DNA of 64,000 nucleotides from Bacillus alkalicellulosilyticus (GTDB lineage: Bacteria > Bacillota > Bacilli > Bacillales > Bacillaceae_F): positions 2,574,068-2,638,067 of the forward strand of contig NZ_KV917381.1 in NCBI RefSeq assembly GCF_002019795.1, written 5' to 3'. Shown here piece by piece: positions 34,654-43,762 of this stretch (position 1 is its first letter; every line of letters begins with the position of its first letter). The notes beneath the pieces were generated by a model that did no database searches, was not told the DNA's origin, and was given only the letters and a program-made list of their open reading frames with translations. A program made the position numbers and the translations under genes.

Positions 34654-35580
34654 TTAACCTTTTACTCCACCAAGTGTTAAACCTTTAACAAAGTACTTCT
34701 GTAAGAATGGATATACACAAATGATCGGTACACTTACGATAATCGTCATTGCTGCTCGAACGGCTGTAGGTGTCACTGTATTAGCATTTGCATTTTGTGC
34801 AGCTGAAAACGCATCTGAAGGAGATCTTCCTGATAATGATGCATTCGAGTTTTGTAAAATCTTCATTAACTCATATTGTAATGTACTTAAATGAGATTGT
34901 GATGAGTTGTACAAGAATACGTCAAACCATTGATTCCATTGGAATACAGCTACGAATAAAGAGATTGTTGCAATTACCGGTATAGCTAAAGGTAATGCGA
35001 GTTTGAAAAACTGTGTAAATTCTCCTGCTCCATCAATTCGAGCAGATTCAAAAATCGATTCTGGTAATCCCTCAATAAATGAACGAACAACGATTAAGTT
35101 AAATACCCCAATAATCCCTGGAATAATATAAATCCAGAACGTACCAATTAAAGATAATTCTCTCATTAATAAATAAGTTGGGATAAGTCCACCATTGAAA
35201 TACATTGTTAATACGAATGCAATTGTTACGAATTTACGTAATACAAAGTACTGGCGACTAATCGTGTAGGCAACCATTGCTGTACATAATACAGAAATAG
35301 CTGTTCCGATAACTGTACGTAATACTGAGATTAATCCAGCATGTAATAGCTGTGATTCTCCAAGAACATGTTGATAGTTATACAATGAAAATTCTCTAGG
35401 CCAAAGGTAAATTCCGCCTCGGACTGAGTCAGTCGCATCATTAAAAGATACAGCTAACGTGTTTAACATCGGGTATAACATAACCACACATAATAAAATC
35501 ATAAATACTACATTTAATGAATCAAATATCAGGTCATCTAACGAACGACGACTCCCTTTGATTTTATCCAATAACTTCAT
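34654..35580 (-). CDS. Oligosaccharide ABC permease (LplC/YtcP type)
   Basis: A 308-residue inner membrane subunit with six membrane segments. The EAA loop is seen as ESIFESARIDGAGEFTQFFKLALPLAIP. The C-terminus ends QKYFVKGLTLGGVKG, diagnostic of the CUT1 LplC/YtcP group. With its partner it likely imports xylo- or aldouronic oligosaccharides, as XynEFG or AguEFG do in Geobacillus. Sequence alone does not decide which. The ATPase is absent, as usual; a shared MsmX-type protein probably supplies it. Confidence 0.93.
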   Translation of the reverse strand: MKLLDKIKGSRRSLDDLIFDSLNVVFMILLCVVMLYPMLNTLAVSFNDATDSVRGGIYLWPREFSLYNYQHVLGESQLLHAGLISVLRTVIGTAISVLCTAMVAYTISRQYFVLRKFVTIAFVLTMYFNGGLIPTYLLMRELSLIGTFWIYIIPGIIGVFNLIVVRSFIEGLPESIFESARIDGAGEFTQFFKLALPLAIPVIATISLFVAVFQWNQWFDVFLYNSSQSHLSTLQYELMKILQNSNASLSGRSPSDAFSAAQNANANTVTPTAVRAAMTIIVSVPIICVYPFLQKYFVKGLTLGGVKG

Positions 35581-35592
35581 GATGACCCTCCT

Positions 35593-36579
35593 CTAGAATA
35601 GTCTCGCTTCGCCGAGCTTCTTAGCAATACTGTTTGCTGCAAATAAGAATATAAAACTTACGACTGTTTTAAATATACCGGCTGCTGTGGCAAGTGAGAA
35701 GTTACCCATTGAAATCCCGTATCGTAGAACAAAGATATCCAAGTTTTCTGCATAGTCCATATTCATTGGATTCATTAATAGATACTGTGCTTCAAAGCCA
35801 GACTCTAAAATGTAGCCTAAGTTCATAATTAATAAGATAACGATAACTGGTCTCATTCCTGGAATCGTAATATACCAAATTCGTTGTAGACGGTTTGCAC
35901 CATCAATTTCAGCTGCTTCGTATTGCTCTGTATCGATCATAGCAATCGCTGCTAAATAGATGATTGAGTTCCAACCAACATTTTTCCATACATCGGCAGC
36001 CCCGATAATACCCCAGAAATATTCACCGACTCCTAACCAAATAATAGGCTCTTTAATAATCCCTAAGTTAGTAAGTACAATGTTTACAATTCCGTTATCA
36101 AGAGATAATGCATAAGAAACGATACCAGCTGCTACTACCCATGATAAGAAGTGAGGCATGTAACTAATCGTTTGAACAACTCTCTTAAACTTCATATTTC
36201 TAAGTTCATTTAATAGAACCGCTAATCCAATTGCTGTCACGAAACCTAGCACAAGGTTAATAAAACTCATCGCTAACGTATTTCGTAAAACTTCCATAAA
36301 TCGTGGGTCAGTAAATAAAAACTCAAAATGCTTCAATCCTGCCCATTCTTGTTCAAGTATTGGTCGTGCTGGTCGGAAATCTTGGAAGGCCATAACCCAA
36401 CCGTATAAAGGAACATATCTGAAAATAAGTAACCAAATTAAAAATGGGATACTCATTAACAATAAAGCTTTTTGTTCACCACATTTTTTGATAAATAACT
36501 TGAAGTCAAACTTTTTCTTTGGTGGCTTTTTCTGTTTCAATGGCTCTGTTGTTTGTACTACTGGCTGTTGTATTGACAA
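35593..36579 (-). CDS. Oligosaccharide ABC permease (LplB type)
   Basis: A 328-residue membrane subunit that starts at TTG after AGGAGGGAGACT. A Lys/Pro-rich cytoplasmic tail (residues 10-32) precedes six membrane segments. PLYGWVMAFQDFRPARP follows the first segment, and the EAA loop is YEAAEIDGANRLQRIWYITIPGM. It pairs with the downstream permease, 12 bases away. Confidence 0.93.
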   Translation of the reverse strand: MSIQQPVVQTTEPLKQKKPPKKKFDFKLFIKKCGEQKALLLMSIPFLIWLLIFRYVPLYGWVMAFQDFRPARPILEQEWAGLKHFEFLFTDPRFMEVLRNTLAMSFINLVLGFVTAIGLAVLLNELRNMKFKRVVQTISYMPHFLSWVVAAGIVSYALSLDNGIVNIVLTNLGIIKEPIIWLGVGEYFWGIIGAADVWKNVGWNSIIYLAAIAMIDTEQYEAAEIDGANRLQRIWYITIPGMRPVIVILLIMNLGYILESGFEAQYLLMNPMNMDYAENLDIFVLRYGISMGNFSLATAAGIFKTVVSFIFLFAANSIAKKLGEARLF

Positions 36580-36598
36580 AAGTCTCCCTCCTTGTTGT

Positions 36599-36682
36599 AT
36601 ACCGAAGCATTTATAAATAGGAAAGCTGTGACAATCCTTGTATTCGGTTTGCCACAGCTACTCCTTTTACTAAGCTTCAGTA
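36599..36682 (-). promoter_or_regulatory. Intercistronic stem-loop between binding-protein and permease genes
   Basis: AGCTGTGACAA (36624-36634) pairs with TTGCCACAGCT (36649-36659). The flanking ACCGAAGC...GCTTCAGT extends the stem imperfectly. It sits just after the stop of the binding protein gene and has no U-tract. Such structures commonly protect the upstream mRNA and so raise binding protein over permease levels. Confidence 0.6.
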
Positions 36683-36686
36683 CAAA

Positions 36687-38372
36687 TTACCAAATTCCGT
36701 TAATACGATTTTGTACTACTTCAGTATAGAAGTTTTCATATGCTTCAACATCTAGCTTACGGTACTGAGTTACGAAGTCTTCCCACTCTTTTTCGAAGTC
36801 GCCAGGTTCAGCTAATACGATACGAGGGTAGTGTCTTCTTGTTAACTCTTGAGAACGCTCGTCAAAGATTTGTTGTGGAGAACCTTGCTCCATAGCTGCG
36901 CTCCAAGCTGGGTACCAAGGACGCTCTTGTGGGTCAGCAAACATTTGAGCATAAGTTTCAACGCCATAAGCTTCTAAAGTCTCTAGGTCAGCTTCTCTCA
37001 ATCCTGCTTGAACTACTTCTGGTTGACGACGTGGTTCAACAGCATTTCCATCAGAGAAAGAACCGTTTACACGAGGCCAGTTCCACTCAAACATCTTCAT
37101 TCCAACTTCTTCTCTATGTTCTTCGTTTTCAACAAGTGCGATTTGGTCTGCAGTACGGTAGAAACGACCTTCTTCGTTTACATCATAGTGCTCGCCTTCG
37201 AAGCCCCAGAATACTAACTTCTGGTTTTCTTCTTTAACTAACTCATTCCAGAATTGAATGATACGCTCTGGATTTTTTGCACTTGTAGTGATACCGATAC
37301 CACGGTTATTAACAAATGCAGGAGGATCTAGATATTGGTCTGGACGTCCGTCAATTGTAACTGGTAGTGCAACAAATTCACGGTCAGTGTTTCCAGCGTC
37401 ACGTAATGCGTTACGCGCATCGCCCCATTGCCATCCATAATCAAAGAATCCTAATACACGACCAGATGATAACTTAGCAATATACTCATCGTAGTTAGCT
37501 ACGAATAATTCGCGGTCTAATAAACCTTTAGCATTCAAATCGTTTAACTTTTGGAAGTATTCTTTAGTAATATCAGAATCAGCATATACTGACGCTTCAA
37601 AAGTTTCCATGTCGATTTGTACTCCACCATCATTCGGGAAGCCCGCTAAATGGTTTGGTACGTTAGAAAATGCGAAGAATCTCCAGTCATACGTTAATCC
37701 AGTAAAAGGAATTACGTTCATTCCATCGACTTGTGGATTTTTAGCTGCATAATCTTCGATTAAAGCAAAGTACTCATCTACAGTTTTAATTTCTGGGTAA
37801 CCAGCTTCTTTTAAGATTCCACGTTGAATCCAGAAAGCACCTTGGTCAATTTCCGGGTTAGGAATAAACTCATTAATATCAGCCCCGAAAGGAATGAAAT
37901 AGATGTTGCCATCGTCATGAGTCATGTGAGTGATGTACTCACCGTACATTTCCATAATGTCAGGTCCGTATTGCTCTAGTAAATCGTTAAGTGGAATAAA
38001 CGCTCCAGCATCAAGGATTGTATCAATCGCTGCATCCGGAATTAATACATCTGGATAGTCGCCACTTGCAACCATAACACCAATTCTAGTATTCATATCT
38101 CCAACGATATGCTCTAGCTTGAAGTTTACGCCAGTTTTCTCTTCTAGAATTTTACCAATTCTAGTTTCGTTACTGTTCATATCTCTTCCTGGTACTGCTG
38201 CATTGAAATAAGTGAAAGTAATTGGTGTTGTGTCAAGCTCAGCAGGTCCCTCGTTTGTTTGCTCAGGATCTGTTGTTGGCTCTGGTGTTGCTTCTTCGCC
38301 ACCGCCACACGCTGCAATTACTAACATAGCTAGCAATGCAATGATAAGTAGTAATAAATTGCGTTTAAACAT
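36687..38372 (-). CDS. Oligosaccharide-binding lipoprotein (LplA/XynE-like)
   Basis: 561 residues. A signal peptide (residues 1-20) ends in a lipobox LVIAACGGG, so Cys21 would be lipidated and anchored outside. An acidic Glu/Thr/Pro linker (about 25-48) is followed by the large CUT1 binding domain. It is the receptor of the two-permease importer downstream, presumably for xylo-oligosaccharides or aldouronates. ATG follows GAGGGG. The promoter carries cre-like boxes and a repeated motif (38413-38476). Confidence 0.93.
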   Translation of the reverse strand: MFKRNLLLLIIALLAMLVIAACGGGEEATPEPTTDPEQTNEGPAELDTTPITFTYFNAAVPGRDMNSNETRIGKILEEKTGVNFKLEHIVGDMNTRIGVMVASGDYPDVLIPDAAIDTILDAGAFIPLNDLLEQYGPDIMEMYGEYITHMTHDDGNIYFIPFGADINEFIPNPEIDQGAFWIQRGILKEAGYPEIKTVDEYFALIEDYAAKNPQVDGMNVIPFTGLTYDWRFFAFSNVPNHLAGFPNDGGVQIDMETFEASVYADSDITKEYFQKLNDLNAKGLLDRELFVANYDEYIAKLSSGRVLGFFDYGWQWGDARNALRDAGNTDREFVALPVTIDGRPDQYLDPPAFVNNRGIGITTSAKNPERIIQFWNELVKEENQKLVFWGFEGEHYDVNEEGRFYRTADQIALVENEEHREEVGMKMFEWNWPRVNGSFSDGNAVEPRRQPEVVQAGLREADLETLEAYGVETYAQMFADPQERPWYPAWSAAMEQGSPQQIFDERSQELTRRHYPRIVLAEPGDFEKEWEDFVTQYRKLDVEAYENFYTEVVQNRINGIW

Positions 38373-38412
38373 TTGACATCCCCTCTCGTATCTTTTGATG
38401 TGCTTCCTTATT

Positions 38413-38476
38413 TGAAAGCACTTTCATTATAGCGCTTTCATAGACTTAAAATGACCTACTAAACTATAGTTTTGAC
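38413..38476 (-). promoter_or_regulatory. Promoter region of the transporter operon with cre boxes and direct repeat
   Basis: A cre box TGAAAGCACTTTCA lies at 38413-38426 and a second cre-like half box TATAGCGCTTTCA at 38428-38440. Between them a minus-strand TATAAT (38431-38426) has no good -35. Upstream, GTCAAAA (38476-38470) and GTCATTT (38455-38449) repeat 21 bp apart, two helical turns, next to the -35 position. This suits activation by an AraC-type response regulator plus CcpA repression. It is inferred from motifs. Confidence 0.5.
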
Positions 38477-38561
38477 TGTGAAAAATTTAGGTTATTTATT
38501 AGATTTTTTGAGATTTCAATATATTTTATTATATAAATAGACATTTTTTTCAAAAATGTTG

Positions 38562-38596
38562 TCAAAAAAGAAGGAACTGTATACATTCCCAGTTCC
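38562..38596 (-). terminator. Terminator of two-component operon
   Basis: GGAACTG pairs with CAGTTCC (7 bp, 10-nt loop), and the minus strand continues TTCTTTTTTGAC. Confidence 0.75.
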
Positions 38597-38603
38597 GTTA
38601 CAC

Positions 38604-40355
38604 TTAATAATAACTATTTTTACATTGAAGTTTAATCGTTACGGTAGTCCCTTGATTTGGATTACTAACGATAGTAAAGTCAAAGTCTTCTTTATAATAT
38701 AGTTTCAATCGGTAATAGACATTTTTAATTCCGACACTATCTCCCATGCTATTATCTGATTTCAACTCTGCTACTAATGTATCCAATACTTCTTTAGACA
38801 TCCCCGCACCATTATCTTGTAACGTATACACAAGATAACCATCAATCAAATCAACTTGGAGGTTGATTATCCCCTTTTCTTTGACGGCTTCAATTCCATG
38901 AATACTCGCATTTTCGACAAACGGTAAAAAGGCTAGGTTTGGTATAATACAGTCGTACGCATCCTCTGTTACGTTAATCGTATATTCTAGCTTATCACCA
39001 AATCGATATTTTTGAATCTCGAGGAAACATATGACTAATTTCATTTCTTCTCTTACAGTTACCCATTCTTTATTCCATGTTAATGAGTTCCTAAATATCT
39101 TTGCCATGTTTTGAATGATTTTTGCTGTTTCTTTTTCACCTTTCATCACACTTCTCATCCGAATTGTTTCAAGTGCATTAAACAAAAAGTGAGGATTGAT
39201 TTGACTCTGCAATGCACTTAATTGGGCTTGCTTTTCTTTTAATTCTAGGTCCTTTTTTTCGATATTTGCAATATACACTTCATTTATTAGTTTTTTAATT
39301 GTCCTCGACATGCGATTAAATTCTCTTGTTAATTCCCCGATTTCATCTTTATCATCAGCATATTTTATCGTTTCAAAGTTTTGATTTTTCATCTTTTTCA
39401 TATGCTTTAGAACACGTAATAGTCTAACATGTAGTGATCTTGAGATAAAAATAATAACTAATGATGGAAAAAGAAAATTGATACTTGCCAAAATCATAAT
39501 AATCATTCGGGAATTATACAGTTCCTCTAGTATGTCACTTTCTTCAATTGCTCCAACAATCTTCCAACCGTCAAGGTAATTTCCAGGTAAAAATGCCTCT
39601 TCTAAAAGAATTGTATCTGAAGGCATTTCTATCGTATCAAAATCAATAGCACTCGTTTTCCAATCAAAATGTTCATCATTAGAGTATTCAATAATTCCAT
39701 CTTCGTTGAGCAAATACACTTTGCCTTGGAACGTCACGTTATTAAAAATTTGTCGAATGGTTAAAGGGTTGATGTCTATTTTTATAATCTTTGAATGCTT
39801 AGACTTATTTATATAATAATCTAATTTTCGAATGACACTAAACATCTCATATTCTTCGGTTGGATTAGGTCTCATAAATACCGGATATCGTGAGTCACTA
39901 ATTTCCTGATACCAGGTTGTGTTCAGCGTAGCTTCTGAGATAGGTCGAACTCCACCAGCATAAATGACTGAAGGATTATCTGTATAAAAAGTCAGCGACT
40001 GTATCGAATAATAAATGGGACTAAAGCGATTTAGATAGCGTAAGTAAAAATCATAAGCTTCAACATATGATATCGTTGTTGTATATTCTTCATCAAAAAA
40101 ATCATACATATGATTGTCTGTATAAAACCGAGTCGAAATTCCAACAGCTTGTTCAATTGTTGTCAAAAATTCCGACGTGATTTGATCGAGCACGAGTTGT
40201 ACATCATTCATCTTTTGTTTTTTAATATTGTTCATCGTTATATTGTAAAAAACAACATTCGTAACAACGATAGGAATGAAAACCAATAGGATATACAAAA
40301 TTAATAACTTATTGCGAAGTTTAATGTTATTAAACCGATATTTAGAAGGAATCAT
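38604..40355 (-). CDS. YesM-type sensor histidine kinase
   Basis: 583 residues. Two membrane segments (about 17-38 and 291-312) flank a large extracellular sensor domain. A HAMP domain and coiled linker precede the His_kinase domain with LQSQINPHFLFNALETIR, where the histidine in the PHFLFN motif is the phosphate acceptor. The ATPase domain has N-box NASIHGIEAV and G-box DNGAGM. It starts three bases after the response regulator stop. In Geobacillus the equivalent XynD/XynC pair controls the xylo-oligosaccharide importer, and the transporter operon here lies directly downstream. Confidence 0.93.
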   Translation of the reverse strand: MIPSKYRFNNIKLRNKLLILYILLVFIPIVVTNVVFYNITMNNIKKQKMNDVQLVLDQITSEFLTTIEQAVGISTRFYTDNHMYDFFDEEYTTTISYVEAYDFYLRYLNRFSPIYYSIQSLTFYTDNPSVIYAGGVRPISEATLNTTWYQEISDSRYPVFMRPNPTEEYEMFSVIRKLDYYINKSKHSKIIKIDINPLTIRQIFNNVTFQGKVYLLNEDGIIEYSNDEHFDWKTSAIDFDTIEMPSDTILLEEAFLPGNYLDGWKIVGAIEESDILEELYNSRMIIMILASINFLFPSLVIIFISRSLHVRLLRVLKHMKKMKNQNFETIKYADDKDEIGELTREFNRMSRTIKKLINEVYIANIEKKDLELKEKQAQLSALQSQINPHFLFNALETIRMRSVMKGEKETAKIIQNMAKIFRNSLTWNKEWVTVREEMKLVICFLEIQKYRFGDKLEYTINVTEDAYDCIIPNLAFLPFVENASIHGIEAVKEKGIINLQVDLIDGYLVYTLQDNGAGMSKEVLDTLVAELKSDNSMGDSVGIKNVYYRLKLYYKEDFDFTIVSNPNQGTTVTIKLQCKNSYY

Positions 40356-40358
40356 AAC

Positions 40359-41942
40359 CTAATCCTTCTTCTTCTCTTTTTGTAAGAGATGGTTTCTATA
40401 TTCAGTGGGAGTCATTTTATTAATCTTTTCAAATTGGGTGACAAAATAATCAGTACTACCAAATCCAACTTTGTCTGCCACTTCATATACCCTCATATCA
40501 GTTTGGCGAAGGAGACGCTTCGCTTCATCGATGCGAATGTTTAACAAAAAATCTTTAAAGTACATGCCAAACGTCTTTTTAAACAACTGTCCCATATATA
40601 CAGGATTCATGAAGTATTTATTGGCGATACTTTTTAAACTTATATTCAAATGATAGTTATTTTCAATATAAGCTTTCACTTTATAAATGTCGCCTTTCAT
40701 ATTATCTTTACGTAACTCTTGAATATAGGAAGCAGCTTCAACAATAAACGTCGTAAACACACGCTTTAACTCTTTTACATCTAAGTTTTTTTCTTCCCAC
40801 CGAATCATCGTCTTTAATGTCGGCAAGTTATTTTCGTTTCCATCCATGCCATTAATCGTTTGGATTACACCGTAGACTAAGCGATTAATAGAAGTTTTAA
40901 CCGCTTTCGGGGCAAACATTTTCGATTTAAATTCCCCAAAAATTTCTTCAATGATTTCTGTGATAATATCAACTTTATTCTCCTCGATTTGATCCATTAA
41001 AGAGGAATACAATTTATTATTTAATTCATTATACGTAACAGAAATCTCTTTTACTTCTTCAAAAATGATTGGTTTATTTTCATCAAGGATATATTTATAA
41101 TTACGGATGTCATTAGCTGTGTCATATGTTCGCTTCATTTCCGCAACGCGTTCAATTTTACTTCCTACACATATGGTAGCTTGGAGATGACGATTGCTAA
41201 TGAAATGATGTATTTTGTCAGCAAAAACATGTATATCGCCCTGTACTTTCATAAGATGGTCGGATGAAATTAATAACCCTAATGCATTATTTTGTTGCTC
41301 ATATAAAAAAACTTCTTTTTTCTCTCCGATAAGAAAGGGAATTGAATCTTTAATACAATCCTTCAGATCTTTCATACTCTTATCATTTTCTTTCCAAAGG
41401 ATATTATTCAACTCTACAAGAACATAATAAAAATAATCACTCTGACTTATATTACTTTGTTTTATCCATTCTTCAACAACCAGGTCATGGATACGACCTT
41501 CTAACAATTGCGTAAAAGCTTGTTCAAATAATGCCTTTTGTTTTTTGTCTCTTTCTTCTTTTTCACCTTTTAGTTTTTCTCCAAGCTTTCCCAATGTTTC
41601 CTCAAGCTCTTCTTGGTCAATCGGCTTTAAAACAAAATCAAACACTTTATACCTAACTGCTTGTTGCGCATAGGAAAAATCGTTATACCCACTAATAATA
41701 ATAAACTGCGTGTTTAAATCCGTCGTCTCTCTTACTTTTTTGATTAATTCTAATCCGTCTACAACAGGCATTCTCACATCTGTAATCACAATATCTGGGT
41801 TGTATTCCTGTATGAGTTGAAAGGCATCTTCTCCATTGTCGGCTTCACCACAAACCTCACAACCGAGCGCTTGCCAATCAATTAAACTTCGTAATCCTTT
41901 ACGAACAAACACTTCATCATCTACTAATATTACTTTATTCAT
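40359..41942 (-). CDS. YesN-type AraC response regulator
   Basis: 527 residues. The receiver domain carries the acidic pair VDDE (8-10) and the phosphate-accepting Asp55 in DIVITDVRMP. A middle region of about 290 residues follows, and then an AraC-type double helix-turn-helix at about 428-525 (NISLKSIANKYFMNPVYMGQLFKKTFG and VGFGSTDYFVTQFEKINKMTPTEYR). It likely activates the transporter operon that follows. ATG follows AAGGTGGG. Confidence 0.94.
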   Translation of the reverse strand: MNKVILVDDEVFVRKGLRSLIDWQALGCEVCGEADNGEDAFQLIQEYNPDIVITDVRMPVVDGLELIKKVRETTDLNTQFIIISGYNDFSYAQQAVRYKVFDFVLKPIDQEELEETLGKLGEKLKGEKEERDKKQKALFEQAFTQLLEGRIHDLVVEEWIKQSNISQSDYFYYVLVELNNILWKENDKSMKDLKDCIKDSIPFLIGEKKEVFLYEQQNNALGLLISSDHLMKVQGDIHVFADKIHHFISNRHLQATICVGSKIERVAEMKRTYDTANDIRNYKYILDENKPIIFEEVKEISVTYNELNNKLYSSLMDQIEENKVDIITEIIEEIFGEFKSKMFAPKAVKTSINRLVYGVIQTINGMDGNENNLPTLKTMIRWEEKNLDVKELKRVFTTFIVEAASYIQELRKDNMKGDIYKVKAYIENNYHLNISLKSIANKYFMNPVYMGQLFKKTFGMYFKDFLLNIRIDEAKRLLRQTDMRVYEVADKVGFGSTDYFVTQFEKINKMTPTEYRNHLLQKEKKKD

Positions 41943-41996
41943 TAACTAACCCACCTTTTGAAGAATGATTTCTGAATGTATCTTCAAAAATTATGA

Positions 41997-42650
41997 TTAC
42001 TGTTTATTATCTTCCTCTTTAGATAACAGCATTCCTTGTTTTCTTTCCACTCTTTCAATCGCCATTGAACCACACCACATAGTAACTAAACCAACAAGAC
42101 ACGGTCCGAAGAACGGCATAAGTCCTGGCATGTAATAGAAAAGGAAAAACAAAAGAACAAAGCTAATTGCTAATGTTATTAATGCAAGCGGATTAACAAT
42201 ACCAATAATAATCGCCGTTTTAATATATTGGAGCAATTTAAGGTCAAAATGAACAAAGACCGGGAAAATAAATAGTAGTGCAATTACATATATAAAAGCA
42301 GCAAATAGCAAACCGATTAACAAAATCATATGACCAAAGCCATCAATCGTAGCTAAATATGTGTAATTAAAGTAAATTACATATCCAACAGCTACAAAAA
42401 TCAAGGCCAGCAAGTTACTTTTTACAAATTCTCTTTTGAAGGCGCTGATAAATGTCATGAATATTGGTATATCAGAATCCTTTATCAACCACTTTCGAAT
42501 AACTGCAAACATCGCCACTGTCGCTGGAACAATCCCTAAAATAACAAGACCAGCTAGCGTAGCAAATAACCAAAGTATATTAACATACGCGACACGCCAA
42601 ACCCATTCACATGTGCGATAAAATTTACTAGACATCCAGCTCACTTGCAT
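41997..42650 (-). CDS. YesL-like DUF624 membrane protein
   Basis: 217 residues with five to six membrane segments, beginning with a short polar N-terminus that leads into a WVWRVAYVNILWLFATLAGL segment. DUF624/YesL proteins sit with YesM/YesN two-component genes and CUT1 sugar importers in Bacillus. They are thought to assist the sensor or transporter, but the mechanism is unknown. ATG follows AAAAAGGGGAG. Confidence 0.87.
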   Translation of the reverse strand: MQVSWMSSKFYRTCEWVWRVAYVNILWLFATLAGLVILGIVPATVAMFAVIRKWLIKDSDIPIFMTFISAFKREFVKSNLLALIFVAVGYVIYFNYTYLATIDGFGHMILLIGLLFAAFIYVIALLFIFPVFVHFDLKLLQYIKTAIIIGIVNPLALITLAISFVLLFFLFYYMPGLMPFFGPCLVGLVTMWCGSMAIERVERKQGMLLSKEEDNKQ

Positions 42651-42691
42651 ATCCCTTCACTCCCCTTTTTTCAGCAAATTTCGCAAAGTTG

Positions 42692-43219
42692 TTATAAAAG
42701 TTCCTTTAACAATTCCATGCCGAGCTCTTGATGTTGACTATGAACTACAATTACGGCCAATAAATCCGTAGGAAGTTTAATTCCTAAGTCATAAAGAAAA
42801 GCTGAATCATTTGTTAAAGGGACGGCATACAAACGATAGTCTCCAGTTTCTTCATCTAACAACATATAATTTTCATAATTAACGTTTGCAGGGATATCGT
42901 CTTTTAATTGATCAAGAGGTGTTAAGCCATATGAATCCAATAAGATATGGCGTAATGACTCTTCAACGATAAAAATATCGACTTCCTTTGCTACGATTTC
43001 AACTGTTAATTTATCATGAGAAATCGGAAATGCATTAACAATGATATCAAGACCCTTATCTTCAGTTACTACGTTTGAAACGATCTCAGTTATTCTTTCT
43101 TCAAATGAGGACGGAATATCCGAAAGTAACATAATGTTTATGTTTTCATCTACGTCAGACTGCCCACCACAAGCTGATAGTATCATTAAAAAACCCATAA
43201 AAAGCACAATGTGTTTCAT
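42692..43219 (-). CDS. Small lipoprotein at head of two-component operon
   Basis: 175 residues. The signal peptide ends in a lipobox ILSACGG (Cys17). The mature part looks like a shortened or partial solute-binding fold, with a stretch such as VDIFIVEESLRHILLDSYGLTPLDQL reminiscent of CUT1 binding proteins. It is about one third of the usual 420-560 residue size and no frameshift is seen. First gene of the operon, preceded by a cre box. I suspect an accessory sugar-sensing subunit for the YesM-type kinase. Confidence 0.7.
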   Translation of the reverse strand: MKHIVLFMGFLMILSACGGQSDVDENINIMLLSDIPSSFEERITEIVSNVVTEDKGLDIIVNAFPISHDKLTVEIVAKEVDIFIVEESLRHILLDSYGLTPLDQLKDDIPANVNYENYMLLDEETGDYRLYAVPLTNDSAFLYDLGIKLPTDLLAVIVVHSQHQELGMELLKELL

Positions 43220-43248
43220 ATTCTTCCCTCCCTTTCCTTATAAGGGTT

Positions 43249-43262
43249 TGTAAACGCTTAAA
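43249..43262 (-). promoter_or_regulatory. cre-like box upstream of lipoprotein/two-component operon
   Basis: TGTAAACGCTTAAA matches the CcpA cre consensus at all but the last C position. It lies 30 bp upstream of the ATG, near the expected promoter, which suggests catabolite repression. Confidence 0.55.
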
Positions 43263-43512
43263 TTCCATTATATAAAGCATCGATATTTAATCGTAAATGA
43301 TAACTCTAAAATTCTCAACACTTAAAGTAAAGTCTTCGCTTTAAAAAATTTAATAAATCATCTTGAATTGAAAATACTATACTATTCTAGCATAAATAAT
43401 CTAGAATAACTCTTTCTTTTTAAAATTCACTTTACTTTCCAAAATATTTTCTATAGTTCTTTTATTAAACCATCTTCTCTTTTTTGATATACTTTCCAAA
43501 AAGGAGGTATCT

Positions 43513-43605
43513 ATGAAAATAAAACAAATCACCTCAACAAATGTAAACGTTTTCAAGGTGATTGTAATCTTTTTTTGTTGGAGAGGCAAACTAAGAATTG
43601 TGTAG
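43513..43605 (+). CDS. Possible 30-residue leader ORF upstream of GH8 gene
   Basis: An ATG follows AAGGAGGTATCT, nearly the ribosome site used by the GH8 gene (AAGGAGGTATCATCCAA). The frame runs 30 codons to TAG. The peptide begins MKIKQITSTNVNVFKVIVIF and matches nothing I know. The DNA inside holds a cre box and a stem followed by seven T's. It could be a leader, or the 5' remnant of a lost gene. Confidence 0.35.
   Translation: MKIKQITSTNVNVFKVIVIFFCWRGKLRIV
43527..43575 (+). promoter_or_regulatory. cre box within a terminator-like hairpin upstream of GH8
   Basis: The cre box TGTAAACGTTTTCA (43542-43555) matches the CcpA consensus. It lies in the loop of a stem formed by AATCACCT and AGGTGATT; TTTTTTT follows shortly after. 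Either catabolite repression or attenuation of the GH8 transcript could act here. Confidence 0.5.
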
Positions 43606-43762
43606 CAAAAGGAATACATATACGATCGTAATGTTTTTTTACTTCCGTACATTGAACATGACAGTTTCATTACAACTCTTTTAAAAAGTTTATACTTGTA
43701 CACTAGTGAGCCGCTAAACCTAGCTTATCAATACAACCAAATATTAAGGAGGTATCATCCAA

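Noticed and set aside
43401-43703. 100-residue reading frame on the minus strand
   Set aside because: It lacks a ribosome site, overlaps the cre and promoter region of the GH8 gene, and its composition is low-complexity. No family is seen.
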